A stretch of DNA of 64,000 nucleotides, taken from assembly GCF_052156635.1 (NCBI RefSeq), contig NZ_JBQKUO010000003.1, forward strand, positions 186,001-250,000, written 5' to 3'. This DNA comes from Nitrospina sp052156635. Its GTDB lineage: Bacteria > Nitrospinota > Nitrospinia > Nitrospinales > Nitrospinaceae. The stretch's first letter is position 1; every line of letters starts with the position of its first letter. This document shows positions 1 to 8,981 of the stretch, piece by piece. A model generated the notes under the pieces. It did not search any database, was not told the DNA's origin, and was given only the letters and a program-made list of their open reading frames with translations. Both the position numbers and the translations under genes were made by a program.

Positions 1-34
1 AGTTTAAATAAGTTAACTTCACGTTTCCCTTCGA

Positions 35-1288
35 CTAACTGCCGCGGGAGGACAGGTTATTGGCCTTGAGACCCAGATGCTTCATGATCTCTTCGACAAT
101 GACCTCCGAAGGCATCGTCATGCCGCCTGCAACGTGAGGACCGGCGTAGACACGCTCGTTGTTCGGAACGATCGCTTTGATCTCCCGCGCCAACCAACCA
201 ACGACATTGAATTCCGGCACGATGATGTGCTTGGCATTCGCCGTGGCTTCCCGAATTTCCTCATGCGGGAACGGCCGCAGGGTTTTGATCTTGACCAGAC
301 CCACCTTGATACCATGCTCTTCTTCGAGCAGGCGAATGGCTTCGCGGCCCTGCGAAACCGCTGTACCCGAGGAAACAATCAGAATTTCGCGATCGAGGTT
401 TTCGGTTTCGATCAAGGAGCCTCCCATCAGCGCCTTGGTGTGTTTGCGGGACCGTTCCACGGCGGCGTGGATTTCCAGCTGCCAGGAAGCGTGGGTCATG
501 TAACTGATGTAATTCGATTTCATAACAAACGGGTCGCGCATCATGCGCACCGGCGGAACTTCCATGTCCATGCAGGTGACCGGAGAGCGATACGGATCGT
601 ATTTCGGGAGACACATGTCTTCGGACTGCAGCAGGACGGTGTCTTTTGTGTGAGTGACGAAGAAGCCGTCACAGCAAAGAGCCAGAGGCACATGCACGTC
701 CGGCTGTTCGGACACCAGAAAGCCGCCCAGAATCCAGTCATAAAGATCCTGCGCCGTCTCTGCGTGCCAAACCAGCATGCCGGTTTCCAGCAGGTAGTAA
801 ATTTCCAGCGTGTCGGGCTGAATGCTGAGCGGGGAGTTGATGCCACGACAGGTCACGCAAACCTGGATGGGCAAACGGGAACCGGCCCACATGGGGAAGT
901 TCTCCATCGCCCGCATGGTGCCCGGACCGGCGGTGGTGGTGAACACCCGCGCCCCGCCAAAGGCCGCGCCGGCGCATTCGCCCATAACCGCGAATTCGCT
1001 CTCACCCCGGAAATAATCCCCCAGGTAGCCTTCGGCGTACAATTCGCCAATCAGTGCCGCCGCTTCACTCTGAGGGGTGATCGGATAAGCCACCGAAATA
1101 TCCAGGCTGGACCGTTTGATGGCTTCGCGAATAACTTCGGAACCGGTCAGAAACGATGGGGTGCGTTCCGCGTCAAAGAACATCTCGTTCGGGTCCGTAA
1201 AAACCTGACCCTTCTGGTTCTTGTGACCAAGCTCCACTGTTTCCGACAAAAGAATTCTTTTGCCCTGGGTTTCAACCTTTTTATTCAT
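35..1288 (-). CDS. porA: 2-oxoacid (pyruvate):ferredoxin oxidoreductase, alpha subunit
   Basis: 417 aa. It matches the alpha subunit of pyruvate/2-oxoglutarate:ferredoxin oxidoreductases. The N-terminal pyrimidine-binding domain has the family pattern SVAYPITPQSEAA (about residues 64-76) and the GE.. AGAAFGGARVFTTTAGPG stretch (about 103-125). A transketolase-C-like domain follows (VSSGTAVSQGREA, then VKIKTLRPFPHEEI). The enzyme couples ferredoxin to reductive carboxylation of acetyl-CoA or succinyl-CoA, or the reverse. GAGGGAG lies just upstream of the ATG. It follows the epsilon-like gene by 74 bp on the same strand. Beta and gamma subunits would lie past the left edge. Whether the substrate is pyruvate or 2-oxoglutarate cannot be told from this subunit. 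Confidence 0.88.
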   Translation of the reverse strand: MNKKVETQGKRILLSETVELGHKNQKGQVFTDPNEMFFDAERTPSFLTGSEVIREAIKRSSLDISVAYPITPQSEAAALIGELYAEGYLGDYFRGESEFAVMGECAGAAFGGARVFTTTAGPGTMRAMENFPMWAGSRLPIQVCVTCRGINSPLSIQPDTLEIYYLLETGMLVWHAETAQDLYDWILGGFLVSEQPDVHVPLALCCDGFFVTHTKDTVLLQSEDMCLPKYDPYRSPVTCMDMEVPPVRMMRDPFVMKSNYISYMTHASWQLEIHAAVERSRKHTKALMGGSLIETENLDREILIVSSGTAVSQGREAIRLLEEEHGIKVGLVKIKTLRPFPHEEIREATANAKHIIVPEFNVVGWLAREIKAIVPNNERVYAGPHVAGGMTMPSEVIVEEIMKHLGLKANNLSSRGS

Positions 1289-1362
1289 AAAATCACTCCC
1301 TCATTTTTTGAAAAAGAGCGCTTGTATAAAGCGGATTTACAAATTCAAAATTATATTCTTAA

Positions 1363-2004
1363 TCAGGACCCTTCAACAAAGCGTCCCTTAACGCTTGTTC
1401 TGAACTGGGTGAAAGACTCAGCCTGGCTCTTCACACCTTCCTTCTTCAACCTCTCGATGGTATCAGTGAGGTTGTTAATCGTTTCCACGCCGATGTCCCG
1501 CAAAGACAGACACGCATCTTCATGGCCCGCCTGTGCGCAGTAAGCGATGGTATAGCAATCCGTACCCCCGCGAATGATCTTGAGAGCCAGATTCGCCTGA
1601 TGGCAATGCACGCCAACGAATATGCAGACATCGATCCGGTTGTGCCAGATCGTAAGATTCGGATGGTTCGGGTTGATCTCGATCTCCGGGTCAATCTTTG
1701 GATACTTGGGGCGGTAGTCCGCCATCGGGATCAAACGCATCGGAGCCGTATCAGCCAGTCTGCGAAGCGCCTTGGCCTTTTTCGCAGCTTTTTCATTCCA
1801 TTTCCACAACACCAGGGGGCCAGGAAAAATCGTCGGCACTTTCGCGCCCAATATTTTTCGAGCCGCGTATTCAACGGCTTCTTCTTCATCAACCAGTCGG
1901 CCCTCAATGTGCGCCTGCCCCGGGTCCGGCAAAACAATACCTCTGCTGGCCGCGGCGGGAGGCAAAAACGCCTCGGGACCAGGCAAAACCTGATATGGTT
2001 CCAT
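1363..2004 (-). CDS. porE: Epsilon-like subunit of five-subunit 2-oxoacid:ferredoxin oxidoreductase (CODH/ACS epsilon-related)
   Basis: 213 aa. It resembles the small extra subunit (PorE/ForE) of five-subunit 2-oxoacid:ferredoxin oxidoreductases of Hydrogenobacter and nitrite oxidisers, often annotated as a carbon monoxide dehydrogenase beta-subunit family protein. The N-terminal half has the Pro-rich PGPEAFLPPAAASRG stretch and a Rossmann-like segment (GAKVPTIFPGPLVLWKW). The C-terminal half has RIDVCIFVGVHCHQANLALKI and CYTIAYCAQAGHEDACLSLRD. It carries several Cys and His, but I see no ferredoxin CxxCxxC motif. It is first in the visible operon, upstream of the alpha subunit, behind a good promoter. 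Its known role is as a structural partner of the alpha/beta/gamma/delta core; the exact function is unsettled. Confidence 0.78.
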   Translation of the reverse strand: MEPYQVLPGPEAFLPPAAASRGIVLPDPGQAHIEGRLVDEEEAVEYAARKILGAKVPTIFPGPLVLWKWNEKAAKKAKALRRLADTAPMRLIPMADYRPKYPKIDPEIEINPNHPNLTIWHNRIDVCIFVGVHCHQANLALKIIRGGTDCYTIAYCAQAGHEDACLSLRDIGVETINNLTDTIERLKKEGVKSQAESFTQFRTSVKGRFVEGS

Positions 2005-2062
2005 CCGTGTAATCCTTTTATTTTAAAGGGTTATATAAACTCTGTCATTTCAGGAGGTTCAA

Positions 2063-2091
2063 ATATAAACCACATTTGAAGAGGTTGTCAA
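2063..2091 (-). promoter_or_regulatory. Sigma-70-type promoter of the por operon
   Basis: Read on the minus strand, TTGACA (2091-2086) is followed after exactly 17 nt by TTATAT (2068-2063). This gives a leader of about 50 nt before the porE ATG at 2004. Confidence 0.6.
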
Positions 2092-2453
2092 ACCTTTTCC
2101 CTTTTAAACACTTCGGGTTGATTGTATCCCGATTTGGCCCGTGCCCCAAAAAAATCTGGGAAAAAACTGGCCTGCCATTGCAAATTCCAACCCCAATCTT
2201 GACCAAAAGTAAAAGTTTTTGCGTGCAATCTGACGCCGGAGACCCCCACAAACAAGAAAACGGCTTTTAAATCAACTAATTAAAAAATTTTGGCGGGGCG
2301 GTTTGGGGGTTCGGGGTGCAGTCCTGTTGCGGGTTTTCCTTATTACAAACCCGTTACAAACATCATTCCTGCATACAGCCCTGCATCATTATGGTGGATC
2401 AGAGGATAAGGAAAGGGGCCAGTTTTCGCCCTTTCCCTCTGGAAGGCTTAAAA
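2092..2453. other. Intergenic region between por operon and ferritin-like gene
   Basis: No convincing gene. It holds AT-rich DNA upstream of the por promoter and, near the right end, an inverted repeat (GGAAAGGG at 2410-2417, CCCTTTCC at 2429-2436). That repeat lies just downstream of the minus-strand ferritin-like gene and may help terminate it, although no T-run follows. Confidence 0.4.
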
Positions 2454-2954
2454 TTACGGGAGTTGCGCCTTCAATGCCTGCAGTTGTTCAAGATGCTTTT
2501 TCTCTTCCACCACCAAATGGGAGAACACGGTGCGGACGTCGATCTTGGTCACCTGCTCAATCAGACCCTCCAGAATCTGAATGGAGTTTTTCTCCGACTG
2601 GATGCCAATTTCCAACGCTTCCGCATCGGTCCAGGACTGCGGTCGATCCTTGCCGCTTTCTGGAAACACCTTGCCCAGAATCTGCTGGCGGATGAATCGC
2701 TGGACTTCCGGTTTCTCCGGTGTACGCCGCTGAACCGCAGGTTGAAGAAAACGCGATTTCTCCTGCAGGGTGCGGGCGTGGTCCTTTTCCTGATCGGCCA
2801 GGTGCTCCAGCACCTGCCGTACGCGGTCGTCGTTCACGGTCCTCGCCGCCCGCTCGTAGTAAGCAATGCCTTCACGTTCCATTGCCATGCAAATCTGCAC
2901 GGCATCGGAACATTGAAGGGTGGTCCTCAAATCATCTCCCAGGCTGGTCGTCAT
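2454..2954 (-). CDS. Ferritin-like (rubrerythrin-type) diiron domain protein
   Basis: 166 aa from the chosen start. It is a four-helix ferritin-like protein with the two expected ExxH-type helices: MEREGIAYYERAA followed by LADQEKDHARTL in the first half, and GIQSEKNSIQILEGL followed by VVEEKKHLEQL in the second. No C-terminal rubredoxin CxxC domain is present. Such proteins bind a diiron centre and act in peroxide reduction or iron handling. An ATG 15 bases upstream is in frame but lies inside the GGGGGGAG ribosome-binding site, so the ATG at 2954 is the better start. It diverges from rnhA. Confidence 0.75.
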   Translation of the reverse strand: MTTSLGDDLRTTLQCSDAVQICMAMEREGIAYYERAARTVNDDRVRQVLEHLADQEKDHARTLQEKSRFLQPAVQRRTPEKPEVQRFIRQQILGKVFPESGKDRPQSWTDAEALEIGIQSEKNSIQILEGLIEQVTKIDVRTVFSHLVVEEKKHLEQLQALKAQLP

Positions 2955-3119
2955 GAGTTCTCCCCCCATGTCATCAAAACACCTTACCTTATACTTTGAG
3001 AGACGGGGGCGCCTAAAAAGTTTTCAAATATTTTTCGGGCTCCCCAATTTATGCTATCATTTCCCCTGTTTTGTTTTTAAAATCAATCAATTATGGACAG
3101 GTTGCGGGGGAGGCCCGAA

Positions 3120-3560
3120 ATGCAGAAAATTTTGATCTACACAGACGGTGCCTGCAAGGGCAACCCCGGCCCCGGGGGATACGGGGGTCTCATCTTCCAA
3201 AACGGGAAAAAGCTGGAATTCAAGGGCTCCGACCCCAGCACCACCAACAACATCATGGAAATGACCGCCGCCATCGTGGCTCTCAAAAAACTCAAGGAGC
3301 CGAGCGAAGTGGAACTCTATACCGACTCGGAGTACCTGGTTAAAGGCATGACGGAATGGATGCCCAACTGGGTGCGCCGCAACTGGACCACCAGCACCAA
3401 AAAACCGGTGAAAAACAAGGAACTCTGGCAGGAACTGCGGCGCCTGGCCGACACTCACAACATCACCTGGAAGTGGGTGCGCGGGCACGCGGGCCATCCG
3501 CAAAACGAACGCGCAGACCAGTTGGCCAACGAAGCCATCGTGGAGATGGCCCGCGGTTGA
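3120..3560 (+). CDS. rnhA: Ribonuclease HI
   Basis: 146 aa. It degrades the RNA strand of RNA-DNA hybrids. The four catalytic carboxylates are visible: D9 (IYTDGAC), E47 (IMEMTA), D69 (YTDSEY) and D133 (ERADQLA), with H123 in the RGHAGH loop. The length is close to E. coli RNase HI (155 aa). GGGGGAGG ends 6-7 nt before the ATG at 3120. An in-frame ATG at 3093 would place this site inside the gene, so I reject it. Confidence 0.93.
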   Translation: MQKILIYTDGACKGNPGPGGYGGLIFQNGKKLEFKGSDPSTTNNIMEMTAAIVALKKLKEPSEVELYTDSEYLVKGMTEWMPNWVRRNWTTSTKKPVKNKELWQELRRLADTHNITWKWVRGHAGHPQNERADQLANEAIVEMARG

Positions 3561-3593
3561 TGGATTGACGCCATCTGCTATTGAGGGAAACGG

Positions 3594-5117
3594 ATGCAAG
3601 GAAGGGCGACCTCAAAACGAGAGGGAAACGAAAACGGGTGGACGGTGCCGCCGGGCACGTTTGCCATCGTCTTCTTTTTGTTTTTCAGTTCGTGCGCCAC
3701 ACCGTCTCCTTATATGGCCGGCGATTCAACGTCCGTGGGATACCAGACAACACCCGCGCCCCATTCATCGGGTTCCACCTCCGTTCTTCCGCCCACCAGG
3801 CCGGATCAGGCAAAACACTCACTGCATCAAATCGAAGAGTCGCAAAAACAAAGCGTGGATGCCCTGCCCTACGCGGTGCATTACGAAGCGGATACGCTGG
3901 ATGAAGCGGAACCGGAACCCATGGTGGCCCCCGATTCCCCGGTCCACAATAAAATCCGGGTTTTTACCGATAAAACCTTCGCGCCGCCGCCGAAAGTAGA
4001 AATCACCGACTCCGATGACTGGAACGAAGGTCTGCTAGCAGACGCGCCGCGTTTCTTCGACGACATGAGCCGCGGCACCCTGTTGCAGGCCATCGACCGC
4101 CAGTTGAACGCTTACCGTTTCGCCAACCTGGACGAACGCCTGCGCCTGGGTTCGCGCACGGTGACGAAGCGCGACCTGAAAGAAACGCTCATCGCCTTTC
4201 GCCGCCTGCTGGTGAGCGGCCTGTCACCGGAGGAGTTCAGCCGTGTGGTGGAAGAGCAGTTTGAAATCATCGAGGCGGGAAAAGGCCGCCGCGGTCGCAA
4301 GCGCATGCAGTTCACCGGCTACTACACACCCATCGTGGACGCCAGCCGGTACCCGAGTCGTGAATACTCGTATCCGCTGTACCGCAAACCGAAACAGGCG
4401 CCCACGCGCCGGGTGATCTGGACGCAGTCGGAAAGCAACCGCGATTACGGCTTTCACCTGAGCAGCGGCCAACGCAACCTCCTGCTGACGCGCAAGGAAA
4501 TCGACGGGGACTTTGTCCTCCAAAACCGAAACCTGGAAATCGCATGGCTGAAGGATGACCTCGACCGCTACTTCCTGCACATACAGGGTTCCGGCTACCT
4601 GCGCTTTCCGGACGGCACGGTGCAGGCGGTCCGCTTCAACGGGTCCAACGAGCTTCCATACAAAAGCGTTGGCCGGCAGATGATCCGGGACGGCGTCATC
4701 ACCGAAGGCGAGGGAAGCATGCAGGGCATCAAGGCCTACTTCCAGCGCAACCCGGAACACATCCCGCGTTACCTGTTCCAGAACCGCCGCTACATTTTCT
4801 TTGAGCTGGCGGACCAGGGCCCGACGGGATCGGTGGGGGTCGAGCTGGTGCCGGGACGCGCCCTGGCCACGGACAAGAGTCTGTACCCCGGCGGTGGCCT
4901 GGCGTTCATTTCCGCCACCAAACCGGTCCTCGATGAAAACCGCCGCATCATCGGCTGGAAACCCTTTTCCCGCTTCGTGCTGGACCAGGATACGGGAAGC
5001 GCCATCAAGGGACCCGGCCGCGCCGACCTCTACTTCGGAGTGGGAAAGGCCGCAGGCGTGGCGGCGGGACACTACAACCAGCACGGAAAAATCGTGTACC
5101 TGCTTCGCAAAAAATAA
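3594..5117 (+). CDS. mltA: Membrane-bound lytic murein transglycosylase A (lipoprotein)
   Basis: 507 aa. The protein starts with a hydrophobic segment ending in a lipobox (FSSC, Cys34). It continues through a long linker into an MltA barrel domain (FTGYYTPIVDAS, about residue 241 on) and ends in a 3D domain with the Asp-rich pattern FVLDQDTGSAIKGPGRADLYFG. It is expected to cleave peptidoglycan glycan strands at the outer membrane, releasing 1,6-anhydro-muropeptides. GAGGG precedes the ATG by 6 nt. It is longer than E. coli MltA (365 aa) because of the Pro/Ser-rich N-terminal linker. It converges with the lipoprotein gene at 5151. Confidence 0.88.
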   Translation: MQGRATSKREGNENGWTVPPGTFAIVFFLFFSSCATPSPYMAGDSTSVGYQTTPAPHSSGSTSVLPPTRPDQAKHSLHQIEESQKQSVDALPYAVHYEADTLDEAEPEPMVAPDSPVHNKIRVFTDKTFAPPPKVEITDSDDWNEGLLADAPRFFDDMSRGTLLQAIDRQLNAYRFANLDERLRLGSRTVTKRDLKETLIAFRRLLVSGLSPEEFSRVVEEQFEIIEAGKGRRGRKRMQFTGYYTPIVDASRYPSREYSYPLYRKPKQAPTRRVIWTQSESNRDYGFHLSSGQRNLLLTRKEIDGDFVLQNRNLEIAWLKDDLDRYFLHIQGSGYLRFPDGTVQAVRFNGSNELPYKSVGRQMIRDGVITEGEGSMQGIKAYFQRNPEHIPRYLFQNRRYIFFELADQGPTGSVGVELVPGRALATDKSLYPGGGLAFISATKPVLDENRRIIGWKPFSRFVLDQDTGSAIKGPGRADLYFGVGKAAGVAAGHYNQHGKIVYLLRKK

Positions 5118-5150
5118 TCTGAAAAAAGGAAAGCTGGCGGAAGGTCGCCG

Positions 5151-6260
5151 TCAGTTGGTGGGCAGGTTCTTGTTATACACCTTGACCTCAGGGTCCTTGC
5201 AGAAAATCTCGCCCAACTGTCCGCCGAACCCTTCATCGTCGGTGCCAACGCTCAACAGGCAATCGTCCGACAGGGCCGGACCCAGAGCCTCGATCTTGAT
5301 GCCGCCGATCTTCACCTGGAACACCGGATCGGGATTCCAGTCCACGGGCAGGATGTGGCCCGGCGAGGCGTAGCCCGCCATGTACACGACCGAGGCGAAC
5401 GGGCCGAAATCGCCTTCGTCATAAGCCGATGCGATCCACATGCGGCCCAGTTTGTCGATGTACAAATCCGAGATGTGGCGCACGTCGGTTTCACCCAGCG
5501 TCTCCCAGACCGGGGCGCGGATGCCGTATTCCAGCACCTTGAAGCGGTCGCCGCGCAGGAACCGGTGCTTCCTCAAATCCAGCGTGTTCCAGAACAGGCG
5601 GCTGCGGTGCTTGCCCTCCCCGCGGTCGCCCAGCACCACCTCGACGCGGTCCTCGGTTTCCTGAACGCAGCCCATGCCTTCAAAGTTGTACGGCGTCTCC
5701 TCATCCTCATCCTGTTTCGGCAGGGACGCCATGCCCAGTATTTTTATTTTCCATTTCTTGCCGCGCTGTTTCAGGCGGACATGAAAAATACGCCCATCCC
5801 GGCCTTTATAATTCGAGCTTTCCAGAAGCAGGAATTCCCCGGGATTCTGTGACAGGCCGCAAATGGCCTCCAGGTCGTTGGCCGGGCCGCCCAGCTTTCG
5901 CCACGTGCGGTCGCTCAGCTGGATCTCCTGGTAGGTGGAGGTTTTCCGGGCTTCATCGATGGACAGCACGCCGAACCGGGGACGAAACTGTTCCGCGGGG
6001 GAGTCCTTGGAATCGTGGATGAGGAAGAAATCGCCGTTGTCCAGCCGGGCCATGCCGGAGATGTCGATCTGCTCGACGTCCAGCCACTTCTTGAAAAACT
6101 TGTTCGCGCCGCCCAGCTCCAGCCCGACCTTGATGGCGGTGGGCTCGGGTTCATCCGGCTCCGTGTTGTAGGGAATCTGGAACAGTTTCCCGCCGCAGGC
6201 GCTCAACCACAACGCCGCGGAAAGGGCGAATCCCAGACGATATGTGTAGCGGAGGTCCAT
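5151..6260 (-). CDS. Putative lipoprotein of unknown function, beta-propeller-like
   Basis: 369 aa from the chosen ATG. The signal peptide ends in the lipobox LSAC, followed by GGK. The body has repeated short strands with D/N-G turns (ARLDNGDFFLIHDSK, GEFLLLESSNYKGRDGRIF, VEVVLGDRGEGKHRS, LYIDKLGRMWIASAYDEGDFG), as in extracellular beta-propeller or esterase-like-phytase folds. I do not recognise a specific family. An upstream in-frame ATG (6299) would add 13 residues before the signal peptide and has no ribosome-binding site, so I start at 6260. It lies alone between mltA and pyk. Confidence 0.6.
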   Translation of the reverse strand: MDLRYTYRLGFALSAALWLSACGGKLFQIPYNTEPDEPEPTAIKVGLELGGANKFFKKWLDVEQIDISGMARLDNGDFFLIHDSKDSPAEQFRPRFGVLSIDEARKTSTYQEIQLSDRTWRKLGGPANDLEAICGLSQNPGEFLLLESSNYKGRDGRIFHVRLKQRGKKWKIKILGMASLPKQDEDEETPYNFEGMGCVQETEDRVEVVLGDRGEGKHRSRLFWNTLDLRKHRFLRGDRFKVLEYGIRAPVWETLGETDVRHISDLYIDKLGRMWIASAYDEGDFGPFASVVYMAGYASPGHILPVDWNPDPVFQVKIGGIKIEALGPALSDDCLLSVGTDDEGFGGQLGEIFCKDPEVKVYNKNLPTN

Positions 6261-6549
6261 ACTTCCAATGTAAGGAGTGAGGCAATATTTGTCTAGCACC
6301 CTGTTTGGTCAAATTTTGCCGACCCGCGCAACCGGGCCTTTGCCAACAAAGTCGAATCGATCCATCCGCACCCGTTTCCATTCACCGCCGGTCCCTCGGT
6401 AAGCAGAAAATGACAAACCCAAATGCAGGCAAAGATGAGTACAATGGATACCGGAATCGGCATGACCAAAAAGGCCTGCCGCAGGCCTCCCTCAAAGTTG
6501 AAATGGGGGCAGGCAAGATGGCCAGGCACTTTCATTCTCCGGAGGGGCG

Positions 6550-7986
6550 ATGACAAATACCGGGGTGCGATTGACCAAGATCATAGCCACCCTGGGTCCC
6601 GCCACGGGGACCCTGAAACAGATTGAAGCGCTGGCGAAGGCCGGGGTCAATGTGTTTCGCCTCAACCTTTCCCACGGGGACCACAAGAGCCTGCAACAAT
6701 GGATTCGCTGGATCCGCAGGGTGGAGAAAACCCTGCGGATTCACCTGGGCATTCTTTTTGATTTGCAGGGACCCAAAATTCGCGTCGGTGAATTTGAAAA
6801 CGGGCACACCACTCTTCACCCCGGGCAAACGGTCACCTTCACCACAAAACGGGTCACGGGAAAAGACAACCTCATTCCCGTGCAGTTCAGGCAGTTTCCT
6901 CAATCTGTAAAAAAAGGCAACACAGTCTACCTGGACGACGGGAACATCGGCGTCCAGGTCCTTTCCGTTTCCGGAAAACAGGTACAGGGGAAGGTCCGAA
7001 CCGGGGGTCGCCTGACCGATCACAAAGGCGTCAACCTGCCGGATTCGACGATCCCCACGGGGCCGTTGACGGCAAAGGATAAAAATGACCTGCAGTTCGG
7101 ACTGCAGGAGGAGATCGATTTCGTGGCTCTGTCGTTTGTCAGTTCGGCGAAAGACATTGAACACCTTCGGCGTCTGGTCCAACGCCGGGGGGGAGGGGTT
7201 GAAATCATCGCCAAAATCGAGCGCAAGCAGGCGGTGCAGAACCTGAAGTCCATCATCTCCGCCGCCGATGCGGTGATGGTGGCGCGCGGAGATTTGGGCA
7301 TTGAAATCCCGCTCACCCAGGTGCCGACTGTCCAACAGCAGATCCTGCACGAATGCGCCCGCCAAGGCAAACCGGCGATCGTGGCCACGCAGGTGCTGGA
7401 GTCCATGATCCGGAACGCCCGCCCCACCCGCGCCGAGATCTCCGACATTTCCCATGCCGTGATGTTCAACACCGATGCCATCATGCTCTCCGCCGAAACC
7501 GCGGTGGGTCAACACCCCCTGGAAGCGGTGCGGGTCATGGCGAAAACGGTGGAGGACACCGAGGCGTTCTTGAAAAAGGAACAAAAAATCCAGCCGTGGA
7601 AATGGATTTTAGAGGAGGAGCCGCCCATCAGCCTGGGGGTCGCATACTCCGCCAACCACCTTGCAGAGGCATTGCGCGCGCGGGTGATCGTCGTGTTCAC
7701 CCTCACCGGCGGCACGGCGAAAATGGTGCGGTCGCCGCACCCCATGGTTCCGCTGGCGGTCTTCACCTCCAGGCCCCGCCGTGCCCGGCAATTGACGCTG
7801 CTCCGCGGTGCCCTGCCATTTCTGGTGGAGGCGGACCGCCCGTTCCTGAACGATATGGAAGCGGTACTGAAATGCCTGAAACAAAAGAAAATGGTAAAAA
7901 AGGGCGACCGCATTGTGATCGCTACCGGCGAACCGGCCGACATCCCGAAATGGACCAACGTCATCCGGGTGGAACGCGTGCCGTAA
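6550..7986 (+). CDS. pyk: Pyruvate kinase
   Basis: 478 aa, the normal length for the family. It converts phosphoenolpyruvate and ADP to pyruvate and ATP. Visible signatures are TKIIATLGPAT at the N-terminus, FRLNLSHGD, FDLQGPKIRVGEF leading into the B domain, the active-site EIIAKIERKQAV, then MVARGDLGIEIP and NARPTRAEISDISHAV. The C-terminal domain has VVFTLTGGTAKMVRSPHP. GGAGGGG precedes the ATG. In an autotroph running a reductive TCA cycle it would sit at the pyruvate/PEP node together with the por genes at the left edge. Confidence 0.95.
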   Translation: MTNTGVRLTKIIATLGPATGTLKQIEALAKAGVNVFRLNLSHGDHKSLQQWIRWIRRVEKTLRIHLGILFDLQGPKIRVGEFENGHTTLHPGQTVTFTTKRVTGKDNLIPVQFRQFPQSVKKGNTVYLDDGNIGVQVLSVSGKQVQGKVRTGGRLTDHKGVNLPDSTIPTGPLTAKDKNDLQFGLQEEIDFVALSFVSSAKDIEHLRRLVQRRGGGVEIIAKIERKQAVQNLKSIISAADAVMVARGDLGIEIPLTQVPTVQQQILHECARQGKPAIVATQVLESMIRNARPTRAEISDISHAVMFNTDAIMLSAETAVGQHPLEAVRVMAKTVEDTEAFLKKEQKIQPWKWILEEEPPISLGVAYSANHLAEALRARVIVVFTLTGGTAKMVRSPHPMVPLAVFTSRPRRARQLTLLRGALPFLVEADRPFLNDMEAVLKCLKQKKMVKKGDRIVIATGEPADIPKWTNVIRVERVP

Positions 7987-8060
7987 CCGCGCCAGGCGCG
8001 AGCAAATAGGTACTACTCGGAGAATGAAACGATGGTCGGTGGGCCCAATCCAGATCACCC

Positions 8061-8081
8061 CCCCTCCTTACCAAGGAGGGG
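8061..8081. repeat. Palindromic intergenic repeat (CCCCTCCTT hairpin)
   Basis: CCCCTCCTT (8061-8069) and AAGGAGGGG (8073-8081) form a perfect 9-bp stem with a 3-nt loop, followed by ATTGAGGGGGAGG. This looks like a dispersed palindromic repeat and has the same design (C-rich arm, 3-nt loop) as the hairpins at 8864, 9381 and 9649. It could also act as a terminator after pyk. Confidence 0.5.
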
Positions 8082-8180
8082 ATTGAGGGGGAGGTTCTGG
8101 AGCTTCTTTCCTTTTATTCAAACAAGCGTCGCAATACCGGCTTGCCACCCAGAACGTTAGTGATACACAGGAGACTTGTC

Positions 8181-8765
8181 ATGTTTCACCGTCACACCCG
8201 AACGACACTCATCACCACCCTGCTGACAGCCCTGCTTGCCATTGGGCTGTTCTCCGCCTGCACCACCCAGCGGATTCAATCCGACTGGCACCTGAAAGGC
8301 GACGCCGCGTACGAGCGGTCCGAATACAAGGAAGCGTTCGGGTGGTACCACAAGGCGGCGGAGGCGGGTCACGTGGAAGCGCAGACGCAACTCGGCATGA
8401 TGTACGCCGCCGGGCAGGGCGTGCGGCAGGACTACGACGCGGGGCTGGCGTGGACGCGAAAGGCAGCGGAGGCGGGACACATCCGCGCGCAGACGAACCT
8501 CGGCATCCTGTACATGACGGGCTTCGGCATCCCGCGCGATTTTAAAGAGTCGGTGAAGTGGCTGACGATGGGGGCTGAGGGGGGCGACCCCAAGGCGCAG
8601 ACCCAGCTGGGCCTGATGCGCGAGACCGGCATCGGCATTCCGCGCGACCCCGTCCGCGCCCTTTTCTGGTACCGCAAAGCCGCCACCAGCACCGAAGAAC
8701 CCTACGCCACTTTAGCGCGAAACGGTCTGGAACGGTTGGAAGGCCCGGGCCCACGCGGCAATTGA
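8181..8765 (+). CDS. Sel1-repeat lipoprotein
   Basis: 194 aa. It starts with a signal peptide and the lipobox FSAC, followed by four Sel1-like (SLR) repeats of about 36 residues. Examples are AFGWYHKAAEAGHVEAQTQL, AGLAWTRKAAEAGHIRAQTNL, SVKWLTMGAEGGDPKAQTQL and ALFWYRKAATS, each followed by GxGxxxD/RD turns. Such solenoids bind other proteins in the periplasm or at the outer membrane. AGGAGA lies 6 nt before the ATG at 8181; an in-frame ATG at 8142 lacks a site. Partner unknown. Confidence 0.8.
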   Translation: MFHRHTRTTLITTLLTALLAIGLFSACTTQRIQSDWHLKGDAAYERSEYKEAFGWYHKAAEAGHVEAQTQLGMMYAAGQGVRQDYDAGLAWTRKAAEAGHIRAQTNLGILYMTGFGIPRDFKESVKWLTMGAEGGDPKAQTQLGLMRETGIGIPRDPVRALFWYRKAATSTEEPYATLARNGLERLEGPGPRGN

Positions 8766-8838
8766 ACGATTGCGCCGAGCCACGCCCGGCGACCATCTCC
8801 TCCGAGCGGGGGATTCCATACTCCGCGGGCGGATGAAG

Positions 8839-8926
8839 ATCAGCGATTGCGGACCGGTGGGCACCCCCTTCTCCGAAGGGGGCTGGGGGGCTTTTACATT
8901 CAGGCTTTTTTCTGAGGAGCCGCAGG
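8839..8926 (+). repeat. Dispersed repeat, copy 1 (direct)
   Basis: 88-nt element nearly identical to 9624-9713. It contains a perfect hairpin (CCCCCTTC 8864-8871, loop TCC, GAAGGGGG 8875-8882), then CTGGGGGGC, a T-rich stretch and CTGAGGAGCCGCAGG. Confidence 0.85.
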
Positions 8927-8981
8927 CAACGAAGAAACTTTAAAATGAATCTTCCACAAACGTAATTGATGGTATGAACTC

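Noticed and set aside
77..1543. Long plus-strand frame opposite porA
   Set aside because: His/Arg/Phe-rich mirror of porA codons; no ribosome-binding site or family features, while porA on the other strand is clear.
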